Assembly: GCA_964545205.1 (NCBI GenBank)
Contig: CAZJFH010000014.1
Location: forward strand, 20,537 to 84,536
Direction: 5' to 3'
Source of the DNA: CAZJFH01 sp964545205
GTDB taxonomy: Bacteria; Pseudomonadota; Alphaproteobacteria; Rhodospirillales; Magnetospirillaceae
DNA: 64,000 bases
Positions within the stretch are counted from its first letter, which is position 1, and each line of letters starts with the position of its first letter. Shown here in pieces: positions 8,016 through 16,336 of this stretch. The notes beneath the pieces were generated by a model. The model saw only the letters and a list, made by a program, of their open reading frames with translations. It had not been told where the DNA came from and made no database searches. The translations under genes were made by a program, and so were the position numbers.

Positions 8016-8510
8016 TCAGGCGGCCAGGAAGTCGTCGATGTCGGACTGGCTCATCGTCACCTGCGAGCCGTGGATGATCGCCGAGGCGCAGTCGAGCAGG
8101 TGCTGCAGCAGACGCGAGGCGGTCTCGGCCTTGAACGCGGCGGCGCCGTCGTCTCCTTCGGCGCGGGCGGCGTCGATCTTGGCGACGGCGTTCTGGACGA
8201 CGACGTTCATCTGCTCGATCGTCTCCTCGAACGGGATCTTGAACCGCGCCGGCACGTGGTCGTAGGCGGCGATGGCCAGTTCCTTGTCGCGGAAGCCCGA
8301 CTCGGCGAAGTGCTCCTTGTAGCCCTTCGGCTGCCATTCGCGGCATTCCTCGACGATGTCGGGCATGTCGGGAATCATGCCGAGCAGCATGATGATCTCG
8401 TTGAAATGGTTCAGGTAATCGGTGGCGAGCAGGCTGGCCGGCGAGATGTTGGTGCCGTCGACCTTGGCCTGCCAGACCGCGAAGTCCCCGTCATCCTCGT
8501 CGGTCGCCAC
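8016..8510 (-). CDS. Hypothetical protein (164 aa)
   Basis: A soluble, acidic, mostly helical protein with no signal peptide or membrane segment. I recognise no family; notable stretches are LLATDYLNHFNEIIMLLGMI and FEETIEQMNVVVQNAVAKI. The GTG at 8510 follows GAGGGG at good spacing, so I prefer it to the GTG at 8528 that directly abuts the stop codon of the enoyl-CoA hydratase gene. Location just after that gene on the same strand suggests co-transcription; convergent with the 464-residue protein gene. Confidence 0.6.
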   Translation of the reverse strand: MATDEDDGDFAVWQAKVDGTNISPASLLATDYLNHFNEIIMLLGMIPDMPDIVEECREWQPKGYKEHFAESGFRDKELAIAAYDHVPARFKIPFEETIEQMNVVVQNAVAKIDAARAEGDDGAAAFKAETASRLLQHLLDCASAIIHGSQVTMSQSDIDDFLAA

Positions 8511-8528
8511 CGTCCCCTCGTCCCCCAC

Positions 8529-9314
8529 CTAGCAGCCTTGCCACACGGGCTCGCGCTTGCCCAGGAAGGCGTCGATGCCCTCCTCGGCGTCCCTGGCCAG
8601 CATGTTACGCGTCATCACCTCGGACGCAAAGTCATAGGCCGCGTCGAGGCCCATTTCGAGCTGCCGGTAGAACGCCTCCTTGCCGATCTTCAGCGTCAGC
8701 GGCGACTTCTTCGCCACCATGCCGGTCAGCTCGGCGACGGCCGCATCCAGGCGCTCGGGGGGCACGGCGTAATTGATCAGCCCGAAGCGCTCGGCCTCGT
8801 CGGCGGTGATGGGGCGGCCGGTCAGCAGCATCTCCATCGCCTGCTTGCGCCCGACCGCCCGCGACAGCGCCACCATCGGCGTCGAGCAAAACAGGCCGAT
8901 ATTGACCCCCGGCGTCGCGAACTTGGCGGTGTCGGCCGCCACGGCGAGGTCGCAGCTCGCCACGAGCTGGCAGCCGGCCGCCGTCGCCATCGCGTGGACC
9001 CGGGCGATCACCGGCTGCGGCAGACGCACGATCGAGGTCATCACCCGCGAGCACTGGCGGAACAGCGCCTCGTAATTGTCGCGGCCGGGATTGGCGCGCA
9101 TCTCCTTCAGGTCATGGCCGGCGCAGAAGGCGGGGCCGTTGGCGGCCAGCACCACCGCGCGCACCGAGGCGTCGCCGGCGGCGGCGTCCAGCGCCTCCTG
9201 CAGCGCCGTCATCAGCGCCACCGACAGCGCGTTGCGCGCCTGCGGCCGGTTCAGGGTCAGCGTGCGGATGCCGTCGGCATCGTTGCGCAGCAGGATGGGC
9301 TCGTGGTCGGACAT
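8529..9314 (-). CDS. Enoyl-CoA hydratase/isomerase family protein
   Basis: A 261-residue crotonase-fold enzyme. The CoA-binding/oxyanion segments are visible: NRPQARNALS near the start, AFCAGHDLKEM (about residues 62-72) and CDLAVAA with the following helix. The ACAGHDLKEM pattern resembles hydratases in the ECHDC3/short-chain subgroup. Expected to hydrate enoyl-CoA esters in fatty or branched-chain acid breakdown. The ATG at 9314 has AAGGAG six bases upstream; the longer in-frame extension is not needed. Divergent from the thioesterase gene across a region with a TTTACG-type box. Confidence 0.87.
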   Translation of the reverse strand: MSDHEPILLRNDADGIRTLTLNRPQARNALSVALMTALQEALDAAAGDASVRAVVLAANGPAFCAGHDLKEMRANPGRDNYEALFRQCSRVMTSIVRLPQPVIARVHAMATAAGCQLVASCDLAVAADTAKFATPGVNIGLFCSTPMVALSRAVGRKQAMEMLLTGRPITADEAERFGLINYAVPPERLDAAVAELTGMVAKKSPLTLKIGKEAFYRQLEMGLDAAYDFASEVMTRNMLARDAEEGIDAFLGKREPVWQGC

Positions 9315-9384
9315 TGCCGTCTCCTTGGTTTTCCTCCGGGCCGAAGTCTGCGCCGGCCGGGCCGATGGCGCAACCCCGGTTCCG

Positions 9385-9402
9385 TTGACGTAAACGTAAA
9401 CG
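9385..9402. promoter_or_regulatory. Possible LiuR-like (MerR family) operator
   Basis: TTGACGTAAACGTAAACG lies in the 130-base gap between the divergent enoyl-CoA hydratase and thioesterase genes. Repeated ACGTAAACG elements resemble the sites reported for LiuR, the MerR-family regulator of branched-chain amino acid and acyl-CoA catabolism in proteobacteria. The sequence is seen; the regulator match is from memory of the motif and is unverified. Confidence 0.35.
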
Positions 9403-9444
9403 CGCGTGTAGGCTCGTCGTCCCTCAGCCCAGCCGGAGGTCGCG

Positions 9445-9888
9445 ATGGCCAAGATCACCGTTCCCGAATTCCAGGCGCTGATCGACGAGCAACTGCCGGT
9501 GGTCGGGTTGTTCGGCATCGTGACCGAGAGCATCGGCCGCGGCGAGGCGGTGATGCGCATGCATTGCGACGAGCGCTCGATCCGTCCCGGCGGCACCGTC
9601 GCCGGGCCGGCGCTGATGGCGCTGGCCGACGTGTGCATGTACGCCGTCGTGCTGGGGATGATCGGCCGCATCGAGCTGGCGGTGACCACCAATCTCAGCA
9701 TCAATTTCCTGCGCAAGCCGCCGATCGCCGACGTGATCGCCGAGGGACGCATCCTCAAGCTGGGCAAGCGGCTGGCGGTGGGCGAGGTGCTGCTGCGCTC
9801 GGCCGAAAGCGACGACCTCGTCGCTCACGTGACCGGGACCTACTCGATCCCGCCGACCGGCGACGCCGTCAGGGCGCCTGTACCGTGA
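9445..9888 (+). CDS. PaaI-type hotdog thioesterase
   Basis: A 147-residue single hotdog-fold protein: the central helix region RPGGTVAGPALMALADVCMY carries the conserved Gly and Asp of the PaaI/4-hydroxybenzoyl-CoA thioesterase group, followed by TTNLSINFLRKP. Likely hydrolyses acyl-CoA esters in the cytoplasm. GGAGG precedes the ATG. Divergent from the enoyl-CoA hydratase, so both may answer to the same regulator; its 3' end overlaps the convergent small gene by 20 bases. Confidence 0.85.
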   Translation: MAKITVPEFQALIDEQLPVVGLFGIVTESIGRGEAVMRMHCDERSIRPGGTVAGPALMALADVCMYAVVLGMIGRIELAVTTNLSINFLRKPPIADVIAEGRILKLGKRLAVGEVLLRSAESDDLVAHVTGTYSIPPTGDAVRAPVP

Positions 9889-10075
9889 AGCTGTCCGGAC
9901 TCTCGGCCTGAAGCTGGATCGCCACGGTGCCGTTGGCGCTGCGGATCAGCAACTCGCAGGCCCAGCTTCCGTCCTCGAGCTGCATCGGCGGCGCCATCTC
10001 GATGGCATGGACGCCCTCGACGTCCATGCTGACGCTCTTGTCGTTGCGGAACGAGATCGAGGCGACGGTGCTCAT
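9869..10075 (-). CDS. Hypothetical protein (68 aa)
   Basis: A 68-residue soluble protein beginning MSTVASISFRNDKSVSMDVE, with predicted alternating beta strands (WACELLIRSANGTVAIQL). No family recognised. GGAGAG lies about six bases before the ATG. It overlaps the convergent thioesterase gene by 20 bases at the 3' end and sits 57 bases after the acyltransferase gene on the same strand. Composition and ribosome binding site favour a real gene. Confidence 0.5.
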   Translation of the reverse strand: MSTVASISFRNDKSVSMDVEGVHAIEMAPPMQLEDGSWACELLIRSANGTVAIQLQAESPDSFTVQAP

Positions 10076-10132
10076 GCGGGCTCTCCCCCCTTCTTTGCTT
10101 GGGCACGACGCTGATCCATGCCGGCCGCCGCG

Positions 10133-12448
10133 TCAAGCCGCCACGGCCCGCGAGACGCGCATCAGCTCGGGGTCGTCCGCCGAGGCCTTGCTGTCGAACC
10201 CGAGCGCCGCGCACAACCGCAGCATCGGCGCGTTCTCGCGCAGCACCTCGCCGAACACCTCGCGCACGCCGGTGGCGGCGGCATGGTCGAGCACGCGGCG
10301 CATCAGCAGCGGCCCCAGGCCGAGCCCCTCCATGTCCGAGGCGACCATGATCGCGAACTCGCCGCGCTCGCGGTCGGCGTCGCAGGACAGGTGCGCGATG
10401 CCGTAGACCGGCGCCGCGCCCGGCCGTTGCGGGCCGGCGACCACGAACCCCATCTCGCGGCCGTAGTCGAGCTGGGTCAGCCGGGCGGCGGTCTGGTGCC
10501 CGAGTTCGCGCCGCGGCGCGAAGAATCGCAGGCGCACCGCCTCCGGCGTCAGATGGGCGAACATCGCCTCCAGCGCCGGTTCGTCCTCGGGCAGTACCGG
10601 GCGGACCAGCAGGGCGCGGCCGTCCGGCAGCGTCAGCGGCGCTTCCAGCTGGCGCGGATAGGGCCGGATCGCCAGGCGGGCGGCGGCGTCGCCGGTCCAC
10701 CGCCGGATGTGCGCGATGGCGCCGCCGATCGCCAGCGTGCCGTCGGCGCGCAGGCGCGCGCCGTCCAGGCTCGCCAGTTCCGGCAGGTCGACCAGGATTT
10801 GCGCCAGCTTGACCAGCGCCGCGGCCATGCCGTCGCCGGCGGTTCCCGCCTGCGTCAGGGCGTCGGCGGCGAGGTGCAGGTTCAGCGGCGGCAGCGCCAC
10901 CGTGCCCGGCGGCGTGCCCAGGCGCAGGACCGGGCCGAAACGGCCGTCCTCCTCGAGCCGGACGGGCAGGGCGGCGGGGCTCGCGGCATGGCGGGGGGCC
11001 AGCGCGAAGGCGCCCAGCAGCATGTCGAGCTCGTCTTCGCTCAACTGGTCGCGGCCCGCGGCCAGGGCGGCGTCGATCACCGCCCGCGCCGTTTCGGGGC
11101 GCGGGTCGAAATCGGCCGGCACCGACGGCGGCGTCTCGGTCAGCGCCTGCTGGTTGCGTCGGTATTCCATGATCTGCAGCAGTCCGCGGATCGCCTCCGC
11201 CGGCGTCGGGTAGGTGGGCAGATGGCGTTCCGCGAACAGGATGCGCGCGGCGTGCGCCGAGCGCTCGCCCAGCCAGCAGGTCAGCACGCAGCGCGCCGTC
11301 CCGGCCGCGATCTCCACCACCGCCTCGGCGGCGTCGAGCGGCGAGGCGGCCGCCGCCGGCCCGTGCAGCACCAGCAGCGCGTCGCCGCCGCGGTCGCCGG
11401 CCAGGATCTTGATCGCCTCGCCGTAGCGGCTGCCGCCGGCCTCGGGCCCGAGGTCGAGCGGCGCGAGGCTGCGCGGCGGCGGCTCGAGCGCGCGCAGGCG
11501 CGCCGCCATCGCGTCGGTCGGGCGGGCCAGTTCGGCGCCGGCGCCGAGGACGGCGTCGGCCGCGGCCATGCACAGCCCGGCGCCGTTGCCGACCACGAGC
11601 ACGCGCGGGCTCGGTGCCGGCCGGGCCAGGGCCAGCGTCTCGGCGGCGCCGAACAGGTCGCCGAGGGTGCCGACCCGCAGCATCCCGGCGCGGCGGAAGG
11701 CGCCGTCCCAGGCGGCGTCGGCGGCGTCGTGCCGGCCGGGCCGATAGGCGATCACCGGCTTGTTGCGCGCGGCGGCGCGGGCGGCGGACAGGAAGCCGCG
11801 GGCATCGCGGACGTCGTCGACGTGCAGCAGGATCGCGCGGGTGCCGACGTCCATCGCCAGGTGGTCGAGCAGGTCGCCGACGGAAACCTCGTCGGCGCCG
11901 CCGGTGGTCGCCACCGCCGAGAAGCCGATGCCGCGGTCGTACGCCCAGTCGAGGATGGCGTCGACGACGCTGCCCGAGGTCGAGACCAGCGCCAGCCGGC
12001 CGGGGCGGGCGGGCGATGCCGCCAGGCTCGCGTTGAGCCCGATCTGCGGCGCCATCACCCCCAGGCTGCCGGGGCCGAGCAGGCGCACGCCGGCGCGGCG
12101 GGCCTGTTGGCGCCAGGACTCGTCGGCCGCCCCCGCCGCCTCGTCGCGCAACGCCAGCACCGCGTGGGCGCCGCGTTCCGCCGCCTCGACGATCAGCGCG
12201 CCGAGCCGCGCCGCCGGCGCCAGCACGACGCACAGTTCCGGGGCCAGCGGCAGCGCGGCCAGCGACGGATAGGCGAGCACGCCCTCGACGGCGCCGGCGG
12301 TGGCGCTGACCGGCAGGATCGGGCCGGCGAAGCCGCCGTCGAAGAGATTCCGGATCAGGACGTGGGCGCGGGCCGGCGCGGCGGATTCCTCGGTGACGAG
12401 CGCCACCGTCCGCGGGCGGAAAAAGGCTTCGAGATGACGAACGGGCAT
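10133..12448 (-). CDS. PatZ-like acyltransferase: CoA-ligase-like domains plus GNAT, ATP-grasp reduced
   Basis: A 771-residue protein with the layout of the Pat/YfiQ protein acetyltransferases. An NDP-forming acyl-CoA synthetase CoA-binding domain (about 1-120), a flavodoxin-like ligase part (about 130-440, GRLALVSTSGSVVDAILDWA) and a C-terminal GNAT domain (about 600-760, LLVRPVLPEDEPALEAMFAHL). Between them the ATP-grasp region is only a remnant: LSEDELDMLLGAFALAP jumps almost directly to GRFGPVLRLGTPPG. The KI/HKSDVGG and VQ.M segments that bind ATP are absent. GNAT-type Pat enzymes acetylate lysines, for example of acetyl-CoA synthetase. The ATG at 12448 has GAGG six bases upstream. Confidence 0.8.
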   Translation of the reverse strand: MPVRHLEAFFRPRTVALVTEESAAPARAHVLIRNLFDGGFAGPILPVSATAGAVEGVLAYPSLAALPLAPELCVVLAPAARLGALIVEAAERGAHAVLALRDEAAGAADESWRQQARRAGVRLLGPGSLGVMAPQIGLNASLAASPARPGRLALVSTSGSVVDAILDWAYDRGIGFSAVATTGGADEVSVGDLLDHLAMDVGTRAILLHVDDVRDARGFLSAARAAARNKPVIAYRPGRHDAADAAWDGAFRRAGMLRVGTLGDLFGAAETLALARPAPSPRVLVVGNGAGLCMAAADAVLGAGAELARPTDAMAARLRALEPPPRSLAPLDLGPEAGGSRYGEAIKILAGDRGGDALLVLHGPAAAASPLDAAEAVVEIAAGTARCVLTCWLGERSAHAARILFAERHLPTYPTPAEAIRGLLQIMEYRRNQQALTETPPSVPADFDPRPETARAVIDAALAAGRDQLSEDELDMLLGAFALAPRHAASPAALPVRLEEDGRFGPVLRLGTPPGTVALPPLNLHLAADALTQAGTAGDGMAAALVKLAQILVDLPELASLDGARLRADGTLAIGGAIAHIRRWTGDAAARLAIRPYPRQLEAPLTLPDGRALLVRPVLPEDEPALEAMFAHLTPEAVRLRFFAPRRELGHQTAARLTQLDYGREMGFVVAGPQRPGAAPVYGIAHLSCDADRERGEFAIMVASDMEGLGLGPLLMRRVLDHAAATGVREVFGEVLRENAPMLRLCAALGFDSKASADDPELMRVSRAVAA

Positions 12449-12540
12449 GGCAGCCTCGCAGCCGTGACCGTTGAATGGTCTCGCCCAATTGGCGTACATG
12501 CAAACGCCGAGGGCGCAATGCAGGCTGGCGGGGGAAGCAT

Positions 12541-12795
12541 ATGGACGCGCAGGCGATCGAAAGCCGGGTTCTGGCCGCGCTGGCTCAGGCGGTGCCCGGC
12601 CTGAAGCTGGAGTCCGCGATCGCGCCCGAGGTGCCGTTCCGCGACCAGCTCGACATCGATTCCGTCGACTATCTCAACTTCGTGCTGGCGCTGGAGCGCG
12701 CGTTCGGCGTGCGGGTGCCCGAGGCCGACTGCCCGCGGCTCTCCACGCTGGGCGGCTGCGTGCGATTCCTGTCGGCGGCGACCGCCGGGCGCTGA
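12541..12795 (+). CDS. Acyl carrier protein
   Basis: An 84-residue carrier protein. The phosphopantetheine attachment motif is LDIDSVDYL with Ser41, flanked by helices typical of ACPs (ALAQAVPGLKLE, NFVLALERAFGVRV). GGGGGAAGC lies just before ATG 12541. It is divergent from the PatZ-like gene and not beside fatty-acid synthase genes, so it probably serves a specialised acyl pathway rather than bulk lipid synthesis; partner enzymes are not evident here. Confidence 0.85.
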   Translation: MDAQAIESRVLAALAQAVPGLKLESAIAPEVPFRDQLDIDSVDYLNFVLALERAFGVRVPEADCPRLSTLGGCVRFLSAATAGR

Positions 12796-12802
12796 CCGGC
12801 GC

Positions 12803-13234
12803 TCAGTGCATCGCCAGCCGGTCCATCACCCGGCGCGGCGGCACGCCCCAATCCTCGCGCATCGCCAGCAACGCCGCCTTTTCCGCCTGGATTTCGGCGG
12901 CCGTGCGGATGCCGAGCCGGCGGAACAGCGGCACCGGCGGGCACCAGCCCTGGACCGCGTGCTGCAGCAGGAAGCCGGTCACCACGGCCGGCAGGGCCAG
13001 CCAGCGGCGGTCGTGGAAGGCCCCCAGCGCGGTGCCGGCCAGCGCCAGCGCAGCGGCGTTGGCCTCCAGCACCCGCTCGACGTCCCATTCGCGGTCGAGT
13101 TCGTCGAGGCGGCGGTCGATCGCCGCCCGGTGGCCGGCCAGCCGTTCCAGCCGCAGCTCCATCTCCGCGCGGATGCGGCGGGTCTTCCAGCGGGCGCTGT
13201 GCTCGACGACGCGGGCCTCGGTGCGCGGCAGCAT
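12803..13234 (-). CDS. DUF2892/YgaP-type membrane protein
   Basis: A 143-residue protein with a basic coiled N-terminus (RWKTRRIRAEMELRLERLAGHRAAIDRRLDELD) followed by two hydrophobic segments (about 75-92 and 97-112, WLALPAVVTGFLLQHAVQG). The second part, with GWCPPVPLFRRLGIRTAAEI, matches the DUF2892 transmembrane hairpin that accompanies rhodanese YgaP. GGAGG precedes two ATG codons; 13234 has the better spacing. Divergent from the DsrE gene, which supports a sulfur-related role, though that is inference. Confidence 0.65.
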   Translation of the reverse strand: MLPRTEARVVEHSARWKTRRIRAEMELRLERLAGHRAAIDRRLDELDREWDVERVLEANAAALALAGTALGAFHDRRWLALPAVVTGFLLQHAVQGWCPPVPLFRRLGIRTAAEIQAEKAALLAMREDWGVPPRRVMDRLAMH

Positions 13235-13372
13235 CATCTCCTCCGGTCGCGGTGGTCTCGCCGATGGCAACGCGCCGGGCCGGGCGCGGGTTCGCGGAAT
13301 GACGAATCGCATCGACCGGGCGTCGGCGCCCATCTAAGGTCGGCGGTTCGGATCAGCGACCAGGAGCGGCAG

Positions 13373-13735
13373 ATGTCGAAGCTTTTCGTGATGTGCACCA
13401 ACGCCGGCAACGACGCCGAGCGCGCCACCGTGGCGATGGTGATGGCGACCGCGGCGCAGGCGGCGGACGTCGAGGTGGTGATGGGCTTCCAGATCGAGGG
13501 CGTGCGCATCGTCGCCAAGGGCTACGCCGAGACGGTCGCCGCCGAGCCGTTCCCGCCGCTCAAGGACCTGCTCGACGCCTTCGTCGAGGCCGGCGGCAGG
13601 ATGCTGGTCTGCGCGCCCTGCCTGCAGGCCCGCGGCATCGACACCAAGACCGGCCTGATCGAGCAGGCCGTGGTGGTCGGCGCGGCGAGCTTCGTCCAGG
13701 AGATGATGGAAGCCGACAAGACGGTGGTGTACTGA
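13373..13735 (+). CDS. DsrE-family protein
   Basis: A 120-residue protein of the DsrE/YchN fold. After a short strand (KLFVMCTNAGNDAERATVAM) the conserved pattern GGRMLVCAPCLQARGI places Cys80 and Cys83 at the usual site. DsrE-type proteins carry or transfer sulfur, or act as small subunits of related complexes. AGGAG lies seven bases before the ATG. Sulfite dehydrogenase and AprA elsewhere in the window fit a sulfur-oxidising host, but this copy stands alone. Confidence 0.75.
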   Translation: MSKLFVMCTNAGNDAERATVAMVMATAAQAADVEVVMGFQIEGVRIVAKGYAETVAAEPFPPLKDLLDAFVEAGGRMLVCAPCLQARGIDTKTGLIEQAVVVGAASFVQEMMEADKTVVY

Positions 13736-13828
13736 GACCGCCCGGAGCCCTGCGGCGATGCGGGTTGCGGATGCGGTAACGTAATACCCCACTTCCAACC
13801 CCCTTGATTTTTCAGGCGTTTTTCGCCG

Positions 13829-13856
13829 TTGACTTCGCCTGCGGATTCGGCATAAT
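13829..13856 (+). promoter_or_regulatory. Promoter of rplM-rpsI
   Basis: TTGACT (13829-13834) is followed after 16 bases by CATAAT (13851-13856), each one mismatch from the sigma-70 consensus. It lies 68 bases before the rplM start, in the gap following the DsrE gene. Confidence 0.7.
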
Positions 13857-13923
13857 CCGCGGCCTCGGATCGGGGGGTGTTTCGCGCCCTTCGCCATCTC
13901 AACGGCTTTACGCTACGGGTGCC

Positions 13924-14382
13924 ATGAAGACCTATTCCGCCAAGCCGTCCGAAGTCGAGAAGAAGTGGGTTCTGATCGACGCGGAAGGCCTCGTTCTCGG
14001 GCGGCTCGCCAGCATCGTCGCCATGCGGCTGCGCGGCAAGCACAAGCCCTCGTTCACGCCGCACATCGACTGCGGCGACAACGTCATCATCGTCAATGCC
14101 GAGAAGGTGCGGCTGACCGGCAACAAGCTGGTCCAGAAGCGCTTTTTCTGGCACACCGGCCATCCGGGCGGCATCAAGGACCGCACGATGGGCCAGCTCC
14201 TCGGCGGTCGCTACCCCGAGCGCGTCATCGTCAAGGCGGTCGAGCGCATGATCACCCGCGGGCCCCTCGGCCGCCAGCAGATGAAGAACCTGCGCGTCTA
14301 TGCCGGCCCCAACCATCCGCACGAGGCCCAGCAGCCGGAAACGCTGGACGTCGCGGCGATGAACCCGAAGAACAAGAGGTAA
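13924..14382 (+). CDS. rplM: 50S ribosomal protein L13
   Basis: A 152-residue L13. The start MKTYSAKPSEVEKKWVLIDA is typical, and the conserved core LGRLAS, FWHTGHPGGIKDRTMGQLL and GRQQMKNLRVYAGPNHPHEAQQPE is complete. It assembles early in the large subunit near the base of 23S rRNA. ATG 13924 is the family start; longer frames upstream run into the promoter. rpsI follows three bases after the stop, the standard pairing. Confidence 0.97.
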   Translation: MKTYSAKPSEVEKKWVLIDAEGLVLGRLASIVAMRLRGKHKPSFTPHIDCGDNVIIVNAEKVRLTGNKLVQKRFFWHTGHPGGIKDRTMGQLLGGRYPERVIVKAVERMITRGPLGRQQMKNLRVYAGPNHPHEAQQPETLDVAAMNPKNKR

Positions 14383-14385
14383 GAC

Positions 14386-14862
14386 ATGGCCGAGGAACTC
14401 AGGAGCCTCGCTGATCTGAAGAGCGTGGCGCCGCAGGCGCCGCAGGCTCCGAAGTACGAGCGCAAGGTCGACGCGCAGGGCCGTTCTTACGCAACGGGCA
14501 AGCGCAAGAACGCCGTCGCCCGCGTGTGGGTCAAGCCGGGCAACGGCAAGATCACCGTCAACGGCCGCGACATCGACGTGTATTTCGCCCGTCCGGTGCT
14601 GCGCATGATCATCAACCAGCCGTTCGGCGTCGCCAACCGCGTCGGCCAGTTCGACGTGGTCTGCACGGTGACCGGCGGCGGCCTGTCCGGCCAGGCCGGC
14701 GCCGTCCGCCACGGCATCAGCCGCGCGCTGACGCACTTCGAGCCCGACCTGCGGCCGGTGCTGAAGCGCGGCGGCTTCCTGACCCGCGATCCGCGCGTGG
14801 TCGAGCGCAAGAAGTACGGCAAGGCCAAGGCCCGCCGCAGCTTCCAGTTCTCGAAGCGCTGA
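14386..14862 (+). CDS. rpsI: 30S ribosomal protein S9
   Basis: A 158-residue S9 with an alphaproteobacterial N-terminal extension (about 30 residues) before YATGKRKNAVARVWVKPG. The C-terminus KKYGKAKARRSFQFSKR ends in the SKR tail that reaches the ribosomal P site. AGAGGTAAG precedes the ATG. Co-transcribed with rplM and followed by a strong hairpin terminator. Confidence 0.97.
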   Translation: MAEELRSLADLKSVAPQAPQAPKYERKVDAQGRSYATGKRKNAVARVWVKPGNGKITVNGRDIDVYFARPVLRMIINQPFGVANRVGQFDVVCTVTGGGLSGQAGAVRHGISRALTHFEPDLRPVLKRGGFLTRDPRVVERKKYGKAKARRSFQFSKR

Positions 14863-14886
14863 TCGGCCGCGTCACGGCACGGTTTT

Positions 14887-14925
14887 CGAGGGTCTGCCCG
14901 CCCGGGCAGGCCCTCGATGCGTTTT
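14887..14925 (+). terminator. Rho-independent terminator of rplM-rpsI
   Basis: CGAGGG(T)CTGCCCG pairs with CGGGCAG(G)CCCTCG (14887-14916), a 13-bp GC stem with one internal mismatch and a two-base loop, followed shortly by a GTTTT run. Confidence 0.75.
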
Positions 14926-14949
14926 GGTGATGATGATTCTCGCGCAACG

Positions 14950-14963
14950 GTGACGAGCGTCAC
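14950..14963. promoter_or_regulatory. Perfect 6-2-6 palindrome upstream of the EAL-like gene
   Basis: GTGACGAGCGTCAC is an exact inverted repeat with a two-base spacer. It lies about 75 bases before the preferred start of the EAL-like gene and just after the rpsI terminator, so it is placed like an operator. Regulator unknown. Confidence 0.45.
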
Positions 14964-15036
14964 TTTCCGGCAGATAACGCCGCCGTACATTGATCCCAGG
15001 ATCGAACGACAAGAAATGTCGGCTGGGAGAAAATCG

Positions 15037-16308
15037 ATGTTCGGGAAGAAAAAATCCGCACAGGAGCCTCGGGAATTCAGGCGCAAGGCCGTCGATTTCG
15101 AGCGCGAGCTCGTCGACTATGCCCGCGCCGCCTGCGCCGGGCGCAAGAATGCGTCGGTCGTGGTGGCGAACATTTCCGGCAGCGGAAGCTGCAACTACGA
15201 GAACTACGTCTACGCGATCAACATGTTCCGCTCGCTGGTCGGGCGCTTCGAGGGCCGGCTGTTCATCCTCAAGAGCCGCGACCTCGTCTTCGCCTATCAG
15301 GGCGCGATCGGCGAGCCGGCGATCCGCGAAGCGGTCTCGAACATCCGGCTGCTGTTCGAGATTCCGGGCGTCCCGCGTCGGGGCGACTTCGCCGCCTGGT
15401 ACGACCTCGAGCGCGACGACGAGGCGTTGCTGGCCTATGCCGAGGCGCAGTGGCGCGCCCGCGCCGAGCGCGAGGGGGCTGTCGAGACCGCCGAGGACAC
15501 CGATCCGACCGCCGGCACCTTCGGCCGCTTCGCCCGGTTCATGTCCGCCTTCGAGGCGGCCGAGCTGGCGCCGCTGTTGCGGCGGCAGCCGTTGTGCCGG
15601 ATCGGCGGCGACGGCGTTCCGGCGCCGCTGCGCCACGAGGTCTACGTCTCGATCCCGGACCTCGAGCGCTCGGTGCCCGGCGCCGCCGGCCTGGGCAGCG
15701 ACCGCCATCTGTTCCATTACGTCGCCCGCGCCCTCGACCGGCGCGTCCTCGGCGCGGCGCGGGGCGAGCTGGAGCGGCTGCCGGCCGGCATCTCGCTCAA
15801 CCTCAACATGGCGACGGTGTCGTCGCCGGACTGGTCGGAATGGGCCTGCGCCCTCGACGCCGGCGAGCGTAGTCGCATCGCGGTCGAGATCGCCTATTCC
15901 GACGCGATGTCCGACATCGGCATGTTCCTCGCCGTCCAGCGCAAGCTGAGTGGGTTGGGCATGACGCTGGTGCTCGACGGATTGCCGGCCGAGATGCTGG
16001 CCTTCATCAATCTCGACGTCATGCGGGTCGATCTGGTCAAGGTGGTCTGGGACGCCGAACTGGCCGACGCCGGCTCCGCCGCCGGGCTGATCGAGACCGT
16101 CGCCCGATGCGGCGCCGACAGGTTCGCGCTGTGCCGCTGCGACGGTCCGGAAGCGGTGCGGTTCGGCCGCGCCCTCGGCATCGGCCTGTTCCAGGGCCGC
16201 CATATCGACCGGCTGCTGGCGGGCGAGCCGGAACCGGCCGCGCGGCGCACCGTCTCGCCGCCGCGGCGGCCGATCGGGTCCGCGGGGACGCCGCTGGTCT
16301 GCCTCTGA
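15037..16308 (+). CDS. Degenerate EAL-domain protein
   Basis: A protein of about 423 residues. The C-terminal part (about 260-400) follows an EAL fold: VDLVKVVWD fits the KIDxxxI strand and GIGLFQGRHIDRLL fits the GxxxQGxxxxRP end. The catalytic signatures are gone, however: there is no E-A-L triad where IAVEIAYSDAMSD stands, and LVLDGLPAEM replaces the DDFGTGYSS loop. Such proteins usually bind but do not cleave cyclic di-GMP, or have lost binding altogether. The N-terminal 250 residues are unassigned. ATG 15037 has GGGAG seven bases upstream; ATG 15016 is an alternative. Confidence 0.65.
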   Translation: MFGKKKSAQEPREFRRKAVDFERELVDYARAACAGRKNASVVVANISGSGSCNYENYVYAINMFRSLVGRFEGRLFILKSRDLVFAYQGAIGEPAIREAVSNIRLLFEIPGVPRRGDFAAWYDLERDDEALLAYAEAQWRARAEREGAVETAEDTDPTAGTFGRFARFMSAFEAAELAPLLRRQPLCRIGGDGVPAPLRHEVYVSIPDLERSVPGAAGLGSDRHLFHYVARALDRRVLGAARGELERLPAGISLNLNMATVSSPDWSEWACALDAGERSRIAVEIAYSDAMSDIGMFLAVQRKLSGLGMTLVLDGLPAEMLAFINLDVMRVDLVKVVWDAELADAGSAAGLIETVARCGADRFALCRCDGPEAVRFGRALGIGLFQGRHIDRLLAGEPEPAARRTVSPPRRPIGSAGTPLVCL

Positions 16309-16336
16309 CGGCATCCGTGGCGGCGGCGGCGGAATT

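Noticed and set aside
13804..13923. Upstream in-frame extension of rplM
   Set aside because: It would translate through the promoter and add a non-conserved hydrophobic segment; L13 normally begins MKTYSAKP.
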